DNA of 64,000 nucleotides from positions 62,001 to 126,000 of the forward strand of contig JANYJW010000049.1 of the NCBI GenBank assembly GCA_025361705.1, in the 5' to 3' direction. The translations under genes were made by a program, and so were the position numbers. The notes under the pieces are model-generated. The model ran no database searches and was not told where the DNA came from. It saw only the letters and a list, made by a program, of their open reading frames with translations. The DNA is from Gemmatimonas sp. (GTDB taxonomy: Bacteria; Gemmatimonadota; Gemmatimonadetes; Gemmatimonadales; Gemmatimonadaceae). Below, one piece after another: positions 1-8,730 of the stretch (positions are counted from its first letter, which is position 1; every line of letters begins with the position of its first letter).

Positions 1-736
1 TGGACAACCACCCCACGGCCGGCGGATCGAGTTCCTGCACGAGCTCGCGGCGCACGTAGGCAAAGCCGGTGCCCCACGGCGAGAGCAGCCACTTTTGCGC
101 GCCACTCGCGAGAATGTCGATGTGGCACGCCTTGACGTCGAGCGTGGCGGGGCCGAGGCCCTGGATGGCATCGACCACGAACCAGATGCCGCGCTCCCGG
201 CAGGCGGCACCGAGGCGCGCCAGGTTGAGCCGGGCTCCGGTGGCGAACGACACCCAGCTCACGGTCAGCGCGCGCACCCGCGGCAGGTCGAGGGCGGCGA
301 TCAGCGCGTCCTCATCAGGGAGGCGGTCCTTCATCGGCACGAGGTGCAGGCTCACGCCCTTCGCCTTCTCGAGCCCCATCCACGGATAGATGTTGGCGGG
401 GAACTCGCCGGCCGACGACACCACCACATCGCCCGCCGCGAACGGCAGCGCGCGCGCCGCGAGGTTGACGCCCTGCGACGTGTTGGTGGTGATCGCCATC
501 TCCTCGGGCGAGGCATTGAGCAGTTGCGCCGACAGGTCGCGCCCGCGCACGACGCCTTCCCAGAAATATTCGAAGCCCACGCGCCACAGTTCGGCGCGAT
601 ACGCATTGGCCTCGGCCTGGATGTCGCGTGCGCGCTGGGGCAGCGGCCCGGTGGCCGCGTGGTCGAGATAGATGCGCTCGCCGCGCGCCGCCCAGGGGAA
701 CTCGCGCGCGCGCAGCGCGTCGACATCGTAGCTCAC
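1..736 (-). CDS. Class V aminotransferase (partial, C-terminus off the left edge)
   Basis: A PLP-dependent fold-type I enzyme of the class V/cysteine-desulfurase-like group; 245 residues are visible and the C-terminal part lies outside the window. Residues 26-31 (YLDHAA) are the family's substrate-end motif, D189 in VVDAIQG is the expected PLP pyridine-nitrogen partner, and K215 in SGAQKWLLSP is the expected Schiff-base lysine. I chose the GTG at 736 because AGGGAG lies 8 nt upstream; another GTG at 757 overlaps the stop of the preceding acyltransferase. It is the last visible gene of the minus-strand envelope operon. The substrate cannot be told: cysteine desulfurase, isopenicillin-epimerase-like and kynureninase-like enzymes share these motifs. 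No desulfurase-type active-site cysteine loop is visible in this part. Confidence 0.85.
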   Translation of the reverse strand, partial: MSYDVDALRAREFPWAARGERIYLDHAATGPLPQRARDIQAEANAYRAELWRVGFEYFWEGVVRGRDLSAQLLNASPEEMAITTNTSQGVNLAARALPFAAGDVVVSSAGEFPANIYPWMGLEKAKGVSLHLVPMKDRLPDEDALIAALDLPRVRALTVSWVSFATGARLNLARLGAACRERGIWFVVDAIQGLGPATLDVKACHIDILASGAQKWLLSPWGTGFAYVRRELVQELDPPAVGWLS

Positions 737-753
737 GATCAGGCTCCCTGCGC

Positions 754-1668
754 TCACGGCTCGCGCAGTTCGGGTGGGGTGTCTTCGGGCTGCCGCTTCC
801 AGCGACGGTGCGCCCACAGGTACTGCCCAGGGTAGCGGCGCACCCATTTCTCGAGCATCGCGGTGAAGCGCGTGGTGGTCACCTCGACGTCCGCGTCGAG
901 GTTGCCGGAATGCGTCACCTCCACTTCCTCGAGGTGCAGCACAAACCTGCCACTCGGCTGGCGCGCCGCACAGACAAAGATGAGCGGGGCATCGAACCGC
1001 AGCGCGAACACGGCGGGCCCTCGCGGCGTCCGCGCCGGGCGCCCGAAGAACGGTACGTGCGTGGCCGCGGCGAGCCCGCTCTGGTCGGCGATGAGTCCCA
1101 GCGCATAGCCGTCCCGGAGCAGGCGCGGCAACTTGCGCACAGACTCCTCGTCGTAGACCACTTCTATGCCAAGGCGGCGGCGCGTGCGGTTGACGAAGGC
1201 ATCGACCAGCGGATTCTCCTGCCGCTTGGCGACGGCGGCCAAGGGAACGCCGATGGCGGAGAGATAGGCACCCGACAGTTCCCAGTTGCCGAGGTGGCCC
1301 GCCACGAGCACGAGCCCCTTGCCGCGTGCCCGGCCGCGCTCGATGACGTCCCACCCGTCGACGCCCTCAAAAAGATCGCGCAGCGACTCGGGGCCGAGAC
1401 GCGACATCAATGTCGACTCGAGAGCGGTGCGCCCGAGGTGCTCGTAGCTTTCGCGCGCGAGCACCGCCCGCTCGGCGTCACTGCGCTCGGCAAAGCACGC
1501 CGCGAGGTGTCGGGTGACGACGTCGCGGCGAATGCCGAACGGCCAATAGCCCAGCGCGCCAATGCGTGCGCCGATGGCGCTTGCCCGCCGAATGCCGAGC
1601 GGCCCGAGCACGGCGACAACGCAGCGCAGCAGCGCGTATTCGAACCAGTGCCTCGCGTTCGCCTTCAT
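754..1668 (-). CDS. Lipid A biosynthesis acyltransferase (LpxL/HtrB family)
   Basis: A 304-residue LPLAT-superfamily enzyme, expected to add a secondary acyl chain to lipid A at the inner membrane. The HX4E catalytic motif is at H125-E130 (GHLGNWE), there is an N-terminal hydrophobic stretch near residues 12-25, and the C-terminus carries the family's WAHRRWK signature. Its ATG overlaps the stop of the upstream glycosyltransferase (ATGA), so the two are probably translationally coupled. The neighbours, an MsbA-like exporter and two glycosyltransferases, fit lipopolysaccharide or glycolipid assembly. Which acyl position or donor is used cannot be seen from the sequence. Phosphatidylinositol mannoside-type acyltransferases share the motif but are unlikely next to an MsbA homologue. 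Confidence 0.9.
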   Translation of the reverse strand: MKANARHWFEYALLRCVVAVLGPLGIRRASAIGARIGALGYWPFGIRRDVVTRHLAACFAERSDAERAVLARESYEHLGRTALESTLMSRLGPESLRDLFEGVDGWDVIERGRARGKGLVLVAGHLGNWELSGAYLSAIGVPLAAVAKRQENPLVDAFVNRTRRRLGIEVVYDEESVRKLPRLLRDGYALGLIADQSGLAAATHVPFFGRPARTPRGPAVFALRFDAPLIFVCAARQPSGRFVLHLEEVEVTHSGNLDADVEVTTTRFTAMLEKWVRRYPGQYLWAHRRWKRQPEDTPPELREP

Positions 1669-2840
1669 GAATGCCGTCCGGCGCGCTCGACGCAGTGCGC
1701 CGCGAACTCGAGGGTGTCACGCACCACGCGATCCCAGTTGAATCGCACGAGCGCCGCGTCGCGAGCCCCCGCGCCAAGGCGCCGGCGCAGCGGTTCATCA
1801 ACCAGAAGCAGGCGGATGGCCTCGGCCACGCGATCGTCCCGCTCGGGCGGCACGACCAACCCCGTCTGGTCGTCGAGCACCGCCGAGCGCACGCCGCCCG
1901 AGTCGCCCGCCACAGAGGGGACACCGCTGGCGGCGGCCTCGACAAACGAAATGCCGAAGCCTTCGACGTTGATGGGCGGCAGCAGACGCGACAGCCCCAC
2001 GTAGACGGCGGCGCCCGCGTACACTGCGGGGAGCGCGTCGTCGCGCATCGGTCCGGCAAACACCACGCGGTCTTCCACGCCAAGGGAACGCGCAAGGTCG
2101 CGCAGGCGCTGTTCATCGGGCCCGTCTCCCACGATCACGTAGCGCAGCGTCGGCATGTCGACGGCCAGGCGTGCCAGCGCGCGCAGCGTGACGTCCTGCC
2201 CCTTGTGCGGCACCAGTCGTGCGACCGTCAGCAAGTACGGCGCATCGCCGACGCCCAGCCGCGCGCGCACCTCGCCGGTGGCGTGCCCGGGCCCGAACTG
2301 CGTCGGGTCGGTGCCGAGCGGAAAGTCGGCAACGGGCGGCAGGTGGCGCACGCCGACCTCGCGCATGACGTCGCGCGCCAGATCGCCCGTCCACGCCGAG
2401 TTGGCGATGATGCCCGCCGCGCCACCAAGCACCGTGCGCGCCGTCACCCGCTTGATGGCCCGCGCGGCCTTCTTGCGTTCGCGCAGGAGATCACCGCCGT
2501 TTACATAGACCAGATACGGCACGCCCGTGCGCCGCATGGCCCACCACGCCGCGTATCCGCATGGACGGATGTTGCCGCAGTGCACCACGTCGAACGCGGC
2601 CGCCTCGGCGCGCAGCCAACGCGCCCAACGCACCTGATTGGGTAATCGGCCCGCCTCGCGAAAGCCGAAGGGCTGGCGATGCACGCGCACCGGCTCGGCC
2701 GCATCGGCCGCCGTCATGTCGGCGGCCTGCACGGTCGACACCAGCGTGTCGGCCGGGAAGCGCCGGCACAATTCCACGTGGCGCCGGGCCATGCCGCCGA
2801 GATCGGGCGTGTAGTCCTGCGTGATGAACAAGTGGCGCAT
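1665..2840 (-). CDS. Glycosyltransferase, GT4-like (GT-B fold)
   Basis: A 391-residue GT-B glycosyltransferase. The N-terminal half has the GLGGxxRH-type loop (DLGGMARRH, near residues 12-20). The C-terminal half has the nucleotide-sugar-binding elements: TVARLVPHKGQDVTLRA, then YVIVGDGP, and the EGFGISFVEAAASG stretch with the E-x7-E pair typical of family GT4. The long open frame continues upstream, but the ATG at 2840 is preferred: homology begins at MRHLFITQDY, and it overlaps the upstream stop as TGATG. It probably adds a sugar to a lipid A core, O-antigen or other envelope glycan, inferred from the MsbA and LpxL neighbours. The sugar and acceptor are unknown. Confidence 0.88.
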   Translation of the reverse strand: MRHLFITQDYTPDLGGMARRHVELCRRFPADTLVSTVQAADMTAADAAEPVRVHRQPFGFREAGRLPNQVRWARWLRAEAAAFDVVHCGNIRPCGYAAWWAMRRTGVPYLVYVNGGDLLRERKKAARAIKRVTARTVLGGAAGIIANSAWTGDLARDVMREVGVRHLPPVADFPLGTDPTQFGPGHATGEVRARLGVGDAPYLLTVARLVPHKGQDVTLRALARLAVDMPTLRYVIVGDGPDEQRLRDLARSLGVEDRVVFAGPMRDDALPAVYAGAAVYVGLSRLLPPINVEGFGISFVEAAASGVPSVAGDSGGVRSAVLDDQTGLVVPPERDDRVAEAIRLLLVDEPLRRRLGAGARDAALVRFNWDRVVRDTLEFAAHCVERAGRHS

Positions 2841-3922
2841 CAGGTGCTCCACCGCGTGCGGTCGCGCGCCGCTTCGGTGGCCTGCACCCAACCGTCGGCG
2901 CCCGCATCGAACGCGAAGCGCAATGCCGCACGGCGCGCCGCCGCGCGCATGGCTTCCGCTTGTTCGTTGTGCGCGAGGGCCGCCGCGACCACCGACGCCC
3001 ACTCCGCTTCATCGCCCTTGTGGCACAGGACGCCCGAGACGCCGTCTTCGACGACGCGCGAGGCCAGCGGCGAGCGCTCGCTCACGACGGGCACGCCGTG
3101 CGCGAGGGCGTCGAGCATCGCGAAGACCGCGTCGTCCGACGACGCGATGACCCAGGCGAGGTCGGCGGTGGCCAGCGCGTCGCCGCACGGCGCGCCCGCG
3201 GCCCGCCAGTCGATGCGCCCCGCGACGCCGAGCGCGGCCGCCTCGATGCGCGACGCGTCGATATCGGCCGGTGGCGCGACGACGGTGGCGCGCAGCGCCG
3301 GGAGGCGAGGCGCCAGCAGGGCCAGCGCACGGAGGGCGACCAGCGCCTCACGCCGCTGATCGGCGCCCGCAACGACCACGATGCGCAGTTCGCGAGGCGC
3401 CGCGATGGCGCCAACCGCGGCGGTGTGGCGCACCGCGACCGGCGCCACGCCGGGAGACGCCACATGTGCGGCGAGCGCGCCGCGCGGCGCTTGCATGCCG
3501 CGCACGTCATCCGCGTGCGCAAATACGAACCCCGTGGCCGCGAGCCGCATGGCCAGCCGCCCGTCGCGGCCGAGCGTGAGCCGCTCTCCGGCCGGCGTGC
3601 GGCGCACCACGGCGCCGCGTCCCGCCAGGCGCACGGCGGCGGCGGCCGTCAAGTGCCCGTGCTCACCGTGCACGAACACCACCTCAGTGAGCCGTCGCGC
3701 GACCACGTGCCGCAACCGCCAGCCCGCGCGCAGCCAGCCACCGCCCGTCGCCATGCCGATGACGTCGTGCCCCCCCGCCACGAGCCAGCGCTCGCCCTCG
3801 CTCCCCGCGGGCGCGGCAAAGCACGTTTCGTATCCGCGCGCAGCCAGCAGCGTGGCGGCGTCGGCGAAGGCGCGCGTCGCTCCCGACCAAGCGGCGCCGT
3901 GGACGACGAAGCAGGCACGCAC
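2840..3922 (-). CDS. Glycosyltransferase, GT4-like, divergent
   Basis: A 360-residue protein with two Rossmann-like halves. The N-terminus (MRACFVVHGAAWSGATRAF) resembles the acceptor domain of GT-B enzymes. The C-terminal half has a LRIVVVAGADQRREAL stretch and an ALAHGVPVVSERSPLASRVV segment that corresponds to the GT4 donor-sugar loop. The usual E-x7-E pair is poorly kept, so the donor site is divergent and I call only the family. It starts 3 nt after the ABC exporter ends and its stop overlaps the next glycosyltransferase start, placing it in the envelope operon. A role in core or surface glycan assembly is inferred from context alone. Confidence 0.78.
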   Translation of the reverse strand: MRACFVVHGAAWSGATRAFADAATLLAARGYETCFAAPAGSEGERWLVAGGHDVIGMATGGGWLRAGWRLRHVVARRLTEVVFVHGEHGHLTAAAAVRLAGRGAVVRRTPAGERLTLGRDGRLAMRLAATGFVFAHADDVRGMQAPRGALAAHVASPGVAPVAVRHTAAVGAIAAPRELRIVVVAGADQRREALVALRALALLAPRLPALRATVVAPPADIDASRIEAAALGVAGRIDWRAAGAPCGDALATADLAWVIASSDDAVFAMLDALAHGVPVVSERSPLASRVVEDGVSGVLCHKGDEAEWASVVAAALAHNEQAEAMRAAARRAALRFAFDAGADGWVQATEAARDRTRWST

Positions 3923-3925
3923 CGC

Positions 3926-5743
3926 CTAGCCGCCGGCGGGGGCGTCGTGGAACTGCAGCGCGTGGAGCCGCGCATACGCACCGCCCAGCGCCAGCAACTC
4001 GGCGTGCGTGCCGCGTTCCACAATGCGCCCGCGGTCGAGCACGAGAATTTGCGTGGCGTGCTGCACCGTGGAGAGCCGGTGCGCGATCACGAAGACCGTG
4101 CGCCCCGCGAGCAAGCGGTCGATCGCCTCCTGCACCAGGCGCTCGCTCTCGGTGTCGAGCGCCGACGTGGCTTCGTCGAGAATCAACACCGGCGGGTCGA
4201 CGAGCAGCGCGCGCGCAATCGCGATGCGCTGACGCTGGCCACCCGACAGACGCGTGCCCCGTTCGCCGAGGATGGTGTCATAACCCTCGGGCATCTCGCT
4301 GATGAAGCCATGCGCATTGGCTGCGCGCGCCGCCGCCTCCACCTGCGCCGGCGTGTACCGGTCGGGCGCACCGTAGGCGATGTTGGCTCGCACGGTGTCG
4401 TTGAAGAGCACCGTGTCCTGGCTGACGATGCCGGTGAGTGCGCGCAGCGACGCAAGCGTCATCTCCCGCGTGTCGACGCCGTCGAGCCGGATGGTGCCCG
4501 CCGCCGGCTCGATGAAACGCGGAATGAGATCCACCAACGTGCTCTTGCCCGCTCCGCTCGCGCCCACGAGCGCCACCACCTCGCCGCGCCTGGCCGTGAA
4601 CGTGATGCCGCGCAGCACGGGATCGCCCCCGTAACTGAAGTCCACGCCGTCGAAGGCAAGGTCGAAATTGAAGGCCGACGCCACGCGCGTGCCGCGATCG
4701 GCTTGCTGCTCCGTGGGATGATCGAGAATCTCGAACAGCCGCTCGGCGGCGGCCAGCGACTGCGTGGCCACGGCCGGCATTTGCGACAGCTGCTTGAGCG
4801 GCGGCAACAGCGACATGAGCGCGCCGAGGAAGGTGACGAGTCCCGACCCGCTGAGCGTCTTTTCCTGCAGCACCTCGCGCGCGCCAAACCAGAGCAGCGC
4901 CACCGCCACCACGGTGCCGACGATCTCGGCGATCGGCTGCGACAGGAGCGTGAGCCGACTCATGCGCACCATGCCCTGCGCGTAGCGGTTGGACGCGTCC
5001 GAGAAGCGCGCCCCCTCGTACTCCTCCGCACGGTACGACTTCACCAGGCGAATGCCGCTCACCGTCTCCTGCACCACGCTCGTCATCTCGCCGTACTCCG
5101 CGGCGAGGCGCCGATGGCCTTTGCGCAGCTTCCTCAGCAGCGGCTGGAACGCCACGATGATCAACGGGGCGACGACGAGCGAGATGAGCGCCAGCTTGGG
5201 CGACAGCGAAAACAGCAGCGCAATGGTGACGACGATTTGCGTGCCCGCATTGAGCGAACGCGTGACCACCTCGGCGAGCAGCTGGCGCGCCGACTGCGTG
5301 TCCTGAAAGACCCGCGCGAGGAGCTGCCCCGTCTTGTGGCTCGTGAAGAAGCGCAGCGGCAGCCGTTCGAGGTGCACGTAGAGCGCGTTGCGCAGGTCGC
5401 GCGTCACGCGCTCCTGCAGGCCGGCGCCCATCTGCCCCGCCATCCAGGCGAAGAAGTTCTTGAGCAGCATCGTGCCCAGGATCACCAAGATCACGACGCG
5501 CAGCTGCGCCATCTTGTCGCGCCCGTCGAACAGCCACGCGCCCATGCCCTTGAGCAGGCGCGACATCTGCGACCCCGACCCCGCGTCGAACGGCTCCAGG
5601 TTGAACAGCGTGTTCAGGAACGGCACGAAGAGGGCGTACGAGAATGCGCTCAGCGCGTTGGCGACTGCGCTGAGCACCAGCGTGCCCATCACGCGCCCAT
5701 AGTACGGGCGGAGGAAGTGCTTGAGACGGTGGTAGAGATCCAT
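3926..5743 (-). CDS. ABC exporter, MsbA-like (lipid/LPS flippase type)
   Basis: A 605-residue half-transporter with a membrane domain fused to a nucleotide-binding domain, expected to work as a homodimer that moves lipid-linked substrates across the inner membrane. About five or six membrane segments are visible between residues 19 and 300. The ATPase domain shows Walker A GASGAGKST (394-402), signature LSGGQ (499-503), Walker B VLILDE (519-524) and the H-loop H555 in IAHR. Length and organisation match MsbA, and the glycosyltransferase and acyltransferase genes downstream support lipid A-core export. A drug exporter of the same subfamily has the same architecture, so the substrate is inferred from context. 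Its ATG overlaps the stop of the PorX-like gene (TGATG). Confidence 0.9.
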   Translation of the reverse strand: MDLYHRLKHFLRPYYGRVMGTLVLSAVANALSAFSYALFVPFLNTLFNLEPFDAGSGSQMSRLLKGMGAWLFDGRDKMAQLRVVILVILGTMLLKNFFAWMAGQMGAGLQERVTRDLRNALYVHLERLPLRFFTSHKTGQLLARVFQDTQSARQLLAEVVTRSLNAGTQIVVTIALLFSLSPKLALISLVVAPLIIVAFQPLLRKLRKGHRRLAAEYGEMTSVVQETVSGIRLVKSYRAEEYEGARFSDASNRYAQGMVRMSRLTLLSQPIAEIVGTVVAVALLWFGAREVLQEKTLSGSGLVTFLGALMSLLPPLKQLSQMPAVATQSLAAAERLFEILDHPTEQQADRGTRVASAFNFDLAFDGVDFSYGGDPVLRGITFTARRGEVVALVGASGAGKSTLVDLIPRFIEPAAGTIRLDGVDTREMTLASLRALTGIVSQDTVLFNDTVRANIAYGAPDRYTPAQVEAAARAANAHGFISEMPEGYDTILGERGTRLSGGQRQRIAIARALLVDPPVLILDEATSALDTESERLVQEAIDRLLAGRTVFVIAHRLSTVQHATQILVLDRGRIVERGTHAELLALGGAYARLHALQFHDAPAGG

Positions 5744-7305
5744 CAGCGGCGCGGCGTGAGAAGGACGAGCGGGAGGATGACCTCTTCAGGCGAGACCCCG
5801 CCGTGGAGGAACGACCCGCGGTAGCGCTGCTGGTACTCGCGCAGCTTGGTCGGGTACACGAAGAAGCAATCGCCGGTGGCCAGCACCGTGTTGACGCGCG
5901 CCGCCTGCGGCGGCAGGCGCAGCTGCGCGGGGTCGCTGAACGTCAGCGCCTGGTCGGGCCGTTCGGCGCGCAGATCCTCCCCCATCTTGTAGCGCAGGTT
6001 GGCCGTGGCGTCCTTCTTGGCGAAGACGGTGGCGGGCGTGTTGCAGTGGATGGAGCCGTGATCGCTGGTCAGCAGCACCGGCAGGCCGCGACGCGCCGCC
6101 TCGCGCAGCACGGCCCACAGCGCCGAGCGGCGGAACCACTGTTCGGTCACCTGCCGCAGGGCCGCCTCGTCGCGCGCCACTTCGTACAGGATGGTCGACT
6201 CCGAGCGCCCGTGCGTGAGCAGGTCGACGAAATTGAAGACAAAGGCGCTCACGCCCTCGTTGGCAATCGCGCCGCCGAGGTGGCGCTCCAGCTCGTCCGA
6301 GTCGAACGACGACGTGATCTTGTGGTAGCGCACCGGCGTCTCGCCCCGCAGGCCGCGCAGCTGCTCCAGCAGCAGGTCGCGCTCATGCTGGTTGAGCGAC
6401 TCGTCGTCCCCCTCGCCCCACCATGCCGGGAATTTCTCGGCAATCTCCGCCGGGAACAGCCCGCTGAACAACGCATTGCGCGCATACGGCGTGGCCGTAG
6501 GGAGCAGCGAGAAGTAATGTGCCGCGTCAATCTCGAATGCCTGGGCGACGATCGGCTCGAGCACTTTCCATTGGTCGAGGCGCAGGCAGTCGACGACGAT
6601 GAAGAGCACCGCCTTGTGGTCGGCAAGCACGGGCATCAGGAATTCGCCGACGACGTCCACCGAGAGCGGCGGGCGGTCACCGTCGAGGTCGCGCACCCAG
6701 CGCGGGTAGCCCTCGCCGATGAACGTCGCAAAGTCGCGGTGCATGGCCGGGAAGAGCGCCCGCAACGACGTGTTGAGCCCCGCCTCGCCGGCGTCGGTCA
6801 GCTCGACATCCCACTGCACCAGTTCGGCAAAGTGCTCGGTCCACCCGCGCCAGTCGAGGTCCTTCAGGCGCACGGCCTCGAGCTCGCGAAAGCGCTCGAC
6901 GAACCGGCGCGCCATCGCCTGGCTGCGGATGCGCGGTCCCTCGAGGATGCGCGTGACAATGCTCAGCACCTGACGCGGCGTGACCGGCTTCACGAGGTAT
7001 TCGGTCACGTCCTGGCCGAGCGCTTCGCGCAGCGTGCTGTCCTCTTCGCTCTTGGTGACCATCACCACCGGCATCGAGGGCACCAGCTCGCGCGCCTCGC
7101 GCACCATGGCCATGCCCCGCATGCCTGGCATCTGCTCGTCGAGCAGCAGGATGTCGTACGCGTGCTGACGCAGCAGTTCCAGGGCGTCCGTGGCGTTCCG
7201 GGCCATCGTGACCCGGTACCCCTTGTCGGACAGGAACAGCCGGTGCGACTCGAGGAGCTCGGCCTCGTCGTCCACCCAGAGCACGGATCTCGCCTGCGGT
7301 GCCAT
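5743..7305 (-). CDS. PorX-like response regulator with PglZ domain
   Basis: A 520-residue two-domain regulator. Residues 1-125 are a CheY-type receiver with the acidic pair D12-D13, phosphoacceptor D56 (DILLLDEQMPG) and the K of LVKPVTP. The rest is a PglZ/alkaline-phosphatase-fold domain with metal-site motifs IVVDCLRLDQW and LLTSDHGSI. This architecture is that of PorX, which with its kinase partner controls type IX secretion in Bacteroidota; its PglZ domain has been reported as a phosphodiesterase on nucleotide substrates. Here no PorY-like kinase is adjacent; the gene instead heads an envelope-lipid operon. A TAGCTT hexamer lies 9 nt before the ATG and suggests a nearly leaderless transcript. 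Control of type IX secretion in this organism is inference. Confidence 0.88.
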   Translation of the reverse strand: MAPQARSVLWVDDEAELLESHRLFLSDKGYRVTMARNATDALELLRQHAYDILLLDEQMPGMRGMAMVREARELVPSMPVVMVTKSEEDSTLREALGQDVTEYLVKPVTPRQVLSIVTRILEGPRIRSQAMARRFVERFRELEAVRLKDLDWRGWTEHFAELVQWDVELTDAGEAGLNTSLRALFPAMHRDFATFIGEGYPRWVRDLDGDRPPLSVDVVGEFLMPVLADHKAVLFIVVDCLRLDQWKVLEPIVAQAFEIDAAHYFSLLPTATPYARNALFSGLFPAEIAEKFPAWWGEGDDESLNQHERDLLLEQLRGLRGETPVRYHKITSSFDSDELERHLGGAIANEGVSAFVFNFVDLLTHGRSESTILYEVARDEAALRQVTEQWFRRSALWAVLREAARRGLPVLLTSDHGSIHCNTPATVFAKKDATANLRYKMGEDLRAERPDQALTFSDPAQLRLPPQAARVNTVLATGDCFFVYPTKLREYQQRYRGSFLHGGVSPEEVILPLVLLTPRR

Positions 7306-7314
7306 ATCCTGCGA

Positions 7315-7320
7315 AAGCTA
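7315..7320 (-). promoter_or_regulatory. Putative -10 hexamer of the PorX-like operon
   Basis: On the minus strand TAGCTT lies 9 nt upstream of the ATG at 7305. It matches the TANNTT pattern seen before several unit-leading genes in this window and would give a leader of only 2-3 nt. AGGA immediately before the ATG is too close to act as a normal Shine-Dalgarno. No convincing -35 element is visible. Confidence 0.35.
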
Positions 7321-7392
7321 GTCCGGCGGAATTGTCGTCGCCAACGTCCGGGTGCGCTGGCGAGGGGTCGGCGGGATGGGCAGATTCGTGGG

Positions 7393-7788
7393 GTGACCAT
7401 TGCCCTCCCCCCATTTGCCCTCGCCGAGCCCGTCTTTCCCCTCCGGGCGCTGGCCCTCGCGACCTCGCGGGCTCCGCTCGGCGGGGCGCGCGAAGCACTG
7501 ATGGCCGCGCTGGTCGCCGCCCGACTGGCTGCGGGCGCCCACGGCCCGGCGGCCGTGCCGGCTCCCCTGCGGGCGGAGCGGGCGACGGCGGCGCGCCACT
7601 GGATCGGCGCCTTGACGCTCACCGCCCAGGTGCGGAGCGCCGTGACACAACTGCTGGACGCCTCGGCGGCCGGGGATCCCGCCGTTCTTGGTGCGGCGCT
7701 GGCGAAGGTGACGGACATCACGGCACCGCACCTCGACCGCAAGGCACGTTCCGAGCTGGACCATTTGGCCCGCACGCTGGCTGAGTGA
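7393..7788 (+). CDS. Small hypothetical protein
   Basis: I do not recognise this protein. The GTG at 7393 opens a 131-residue frame rich in Ala and Leu with predicted helices, a hydrophobic N-terminal stretch and a more charged C-terminus (DRKARSELDHLARTLAE). There is no signal peptide, membrane segment or motif that I can name. It is transcribed away from the PorX-like gene and is followed 71 nt later by the DnaB-like gene on the same strand. The region has long open frames on both strands because of the GC content, so coding status is only likely, not certain. An ATG at 7376 opens a six-codon frame whose stop overlaps the GTG. Confidence 0.5.
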   Translation: MTIALPPFALAEPVFPLRALALATSRAPLGGAREALMAALVAARLAAGAHGPAAVPAPLRAERATAARHWIGALTLTAQVRSAVTQLLDASAAGDPAVLGAALAKVTDITAPHLDRKARSELDHLARTLAE

Positions 7789-7796
7789 GCCGGTGC

Positions 7797-7826
7797 TTGT
7801 GGGTGTCCCTGCCGCCTCTGTATAGT
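7797..7826 (+). promoter_or_regulatory. Putative sigma70-type promoter for the DnaB-like gene
   Basis: TTGTGG (7797-7802) and TATAGT (7821-7826) are separated by 18 nt in a gap between two plus-strand genes. Transcription would start near 7833 and give a leader of about 27 nt before the TTG start at 7860. The -10 match is good and the -35 match moderate. Confidence 0.4.
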
Positions 7827-7859
7827 TGCCAATGACCCGTCCCTGACGCTGAGTACGGA

Positions 7860-8717
7860 TTGTCCCGACCCACCGACATCTCCCCGCTGGCCCGCGTAAT
7901 GCGCCGGGTGGACGCGGCCGCCGATGGCGAGCCCGGCCGCGACGCGCATGCCACCGGCTTCCCCAGCATCGACAAGTGGCTCGGGGGGGGCGTGCGCCGA
8001 GGCGACCTCGTGGTGCTCGGCGGCGACGTGCAGAGCGGCAAGAGCGCGCTGGCCCTTGCGATGGCGCTGCGGATGGCCCAGGCGGGCACCCCGTCGGTCT
8101 TCTTCACCAGCGAGATGTCGCACGAGCGGGTGATGGAGCGCGCGCTCGCCATCGAGGGGCGCGCCCGGGTGGACGACCTGCGGCGCGGCTCGCTCGACGA
8201 CTTCACGCGCGCCGGCGTGGGCGCGGCGGCGGTGCGCTTTCGCGAGGCGGTGCCGACCATTGCGCCCTTCCCGCCCGGCGGCGGCATCGAGTCGATGGTG
8301 TCGGACATTCGGCGCACGCTCGACACGCGCGTCATCTTCATCGACTCGCTGCAAGGGCTCGCGGGCAGTTCGCGGACGCAGGAAGAAGAGCTGGCGGCGG
8401 CAGTGCGCGTCCTCAAGGCGCTGGCCATCGAACTCGACCTGGCGCTGGTGCTCACCTGCCAGCTGCCGCAACTTCAGCTGGATCGGGCCGACCCGCGCCC
8501 GGTCCTCGACGACTTTGGCGTGCAAGGAGCGGTCAAGCAGCACGCCGACGTGGTGCTCGCCATCTTTCGCGAGGAGATGTACCGCCCAGGCTACGGGGTG
8601 GAGGGAGCCACGGAGCTGCTGGTCCGCAAGAATCGGAACGGCAACGTGGGCTACGTGGACCTGTACTTCTACAAGCAGTGGATGCGTTTCGAAGACATGC
8701 TCGACCCCGACCGGTAG
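7860..8717 (+). CDS. Stand-alone DnaB C-terminal-domain (RecA-fold) ATPase
   Basis: A 285-residue RecA-fold protein that corresponds to the helicase half of DnaB without its N-terminal primase-binding domain. Visible elements are Walker A GDVQSGKSA (near residues 55-63), FFTSEMS (the DnaB FSLEMS motif), the VIFIDSLQGL Walker B, LVLTCQLPQL, and the late DnaB motif ending DVVLAIFREEMY plus LLVRKNRNGNVG. Full-length DnaB is about 450 residues, so this is not the main replicative helicase. It starts with TTG; no strong ribosome site is present. A TPR/CsgG-like gene follows after 13 nt. A role in DNA metabolism or as a KaiC/RadA-like regulator is possible; the sequence alone does not decide. Confidence 0.8.
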   Translation: MSRPTDISPLARVMRRVDAAADGEPGRDAHATGFPSIDKWLGGGVRRGDLVVLGGDVQSGKSALALAMALRMAQAGTPSVFFTSEMSHERVMERALAIEGRARVDDLRRGSLDDFTRAGVGAAAVRFREAVPTIAPFPPGGGIESMVSDIRRTLDTRVIFIDSLQGLAGSSRTQEEELAAAVRVLKALAIELDLALVLTCQLPQLQLDRADPRPVLDDFGVQGAVKQHADVVLAIFREEMYRPGYGVEGATELLVRKNRNGNVGYVDLYFYKQWMRFEDMLDPDR

Positions 8718-8730
8718 AGGAGGCAGGTAC

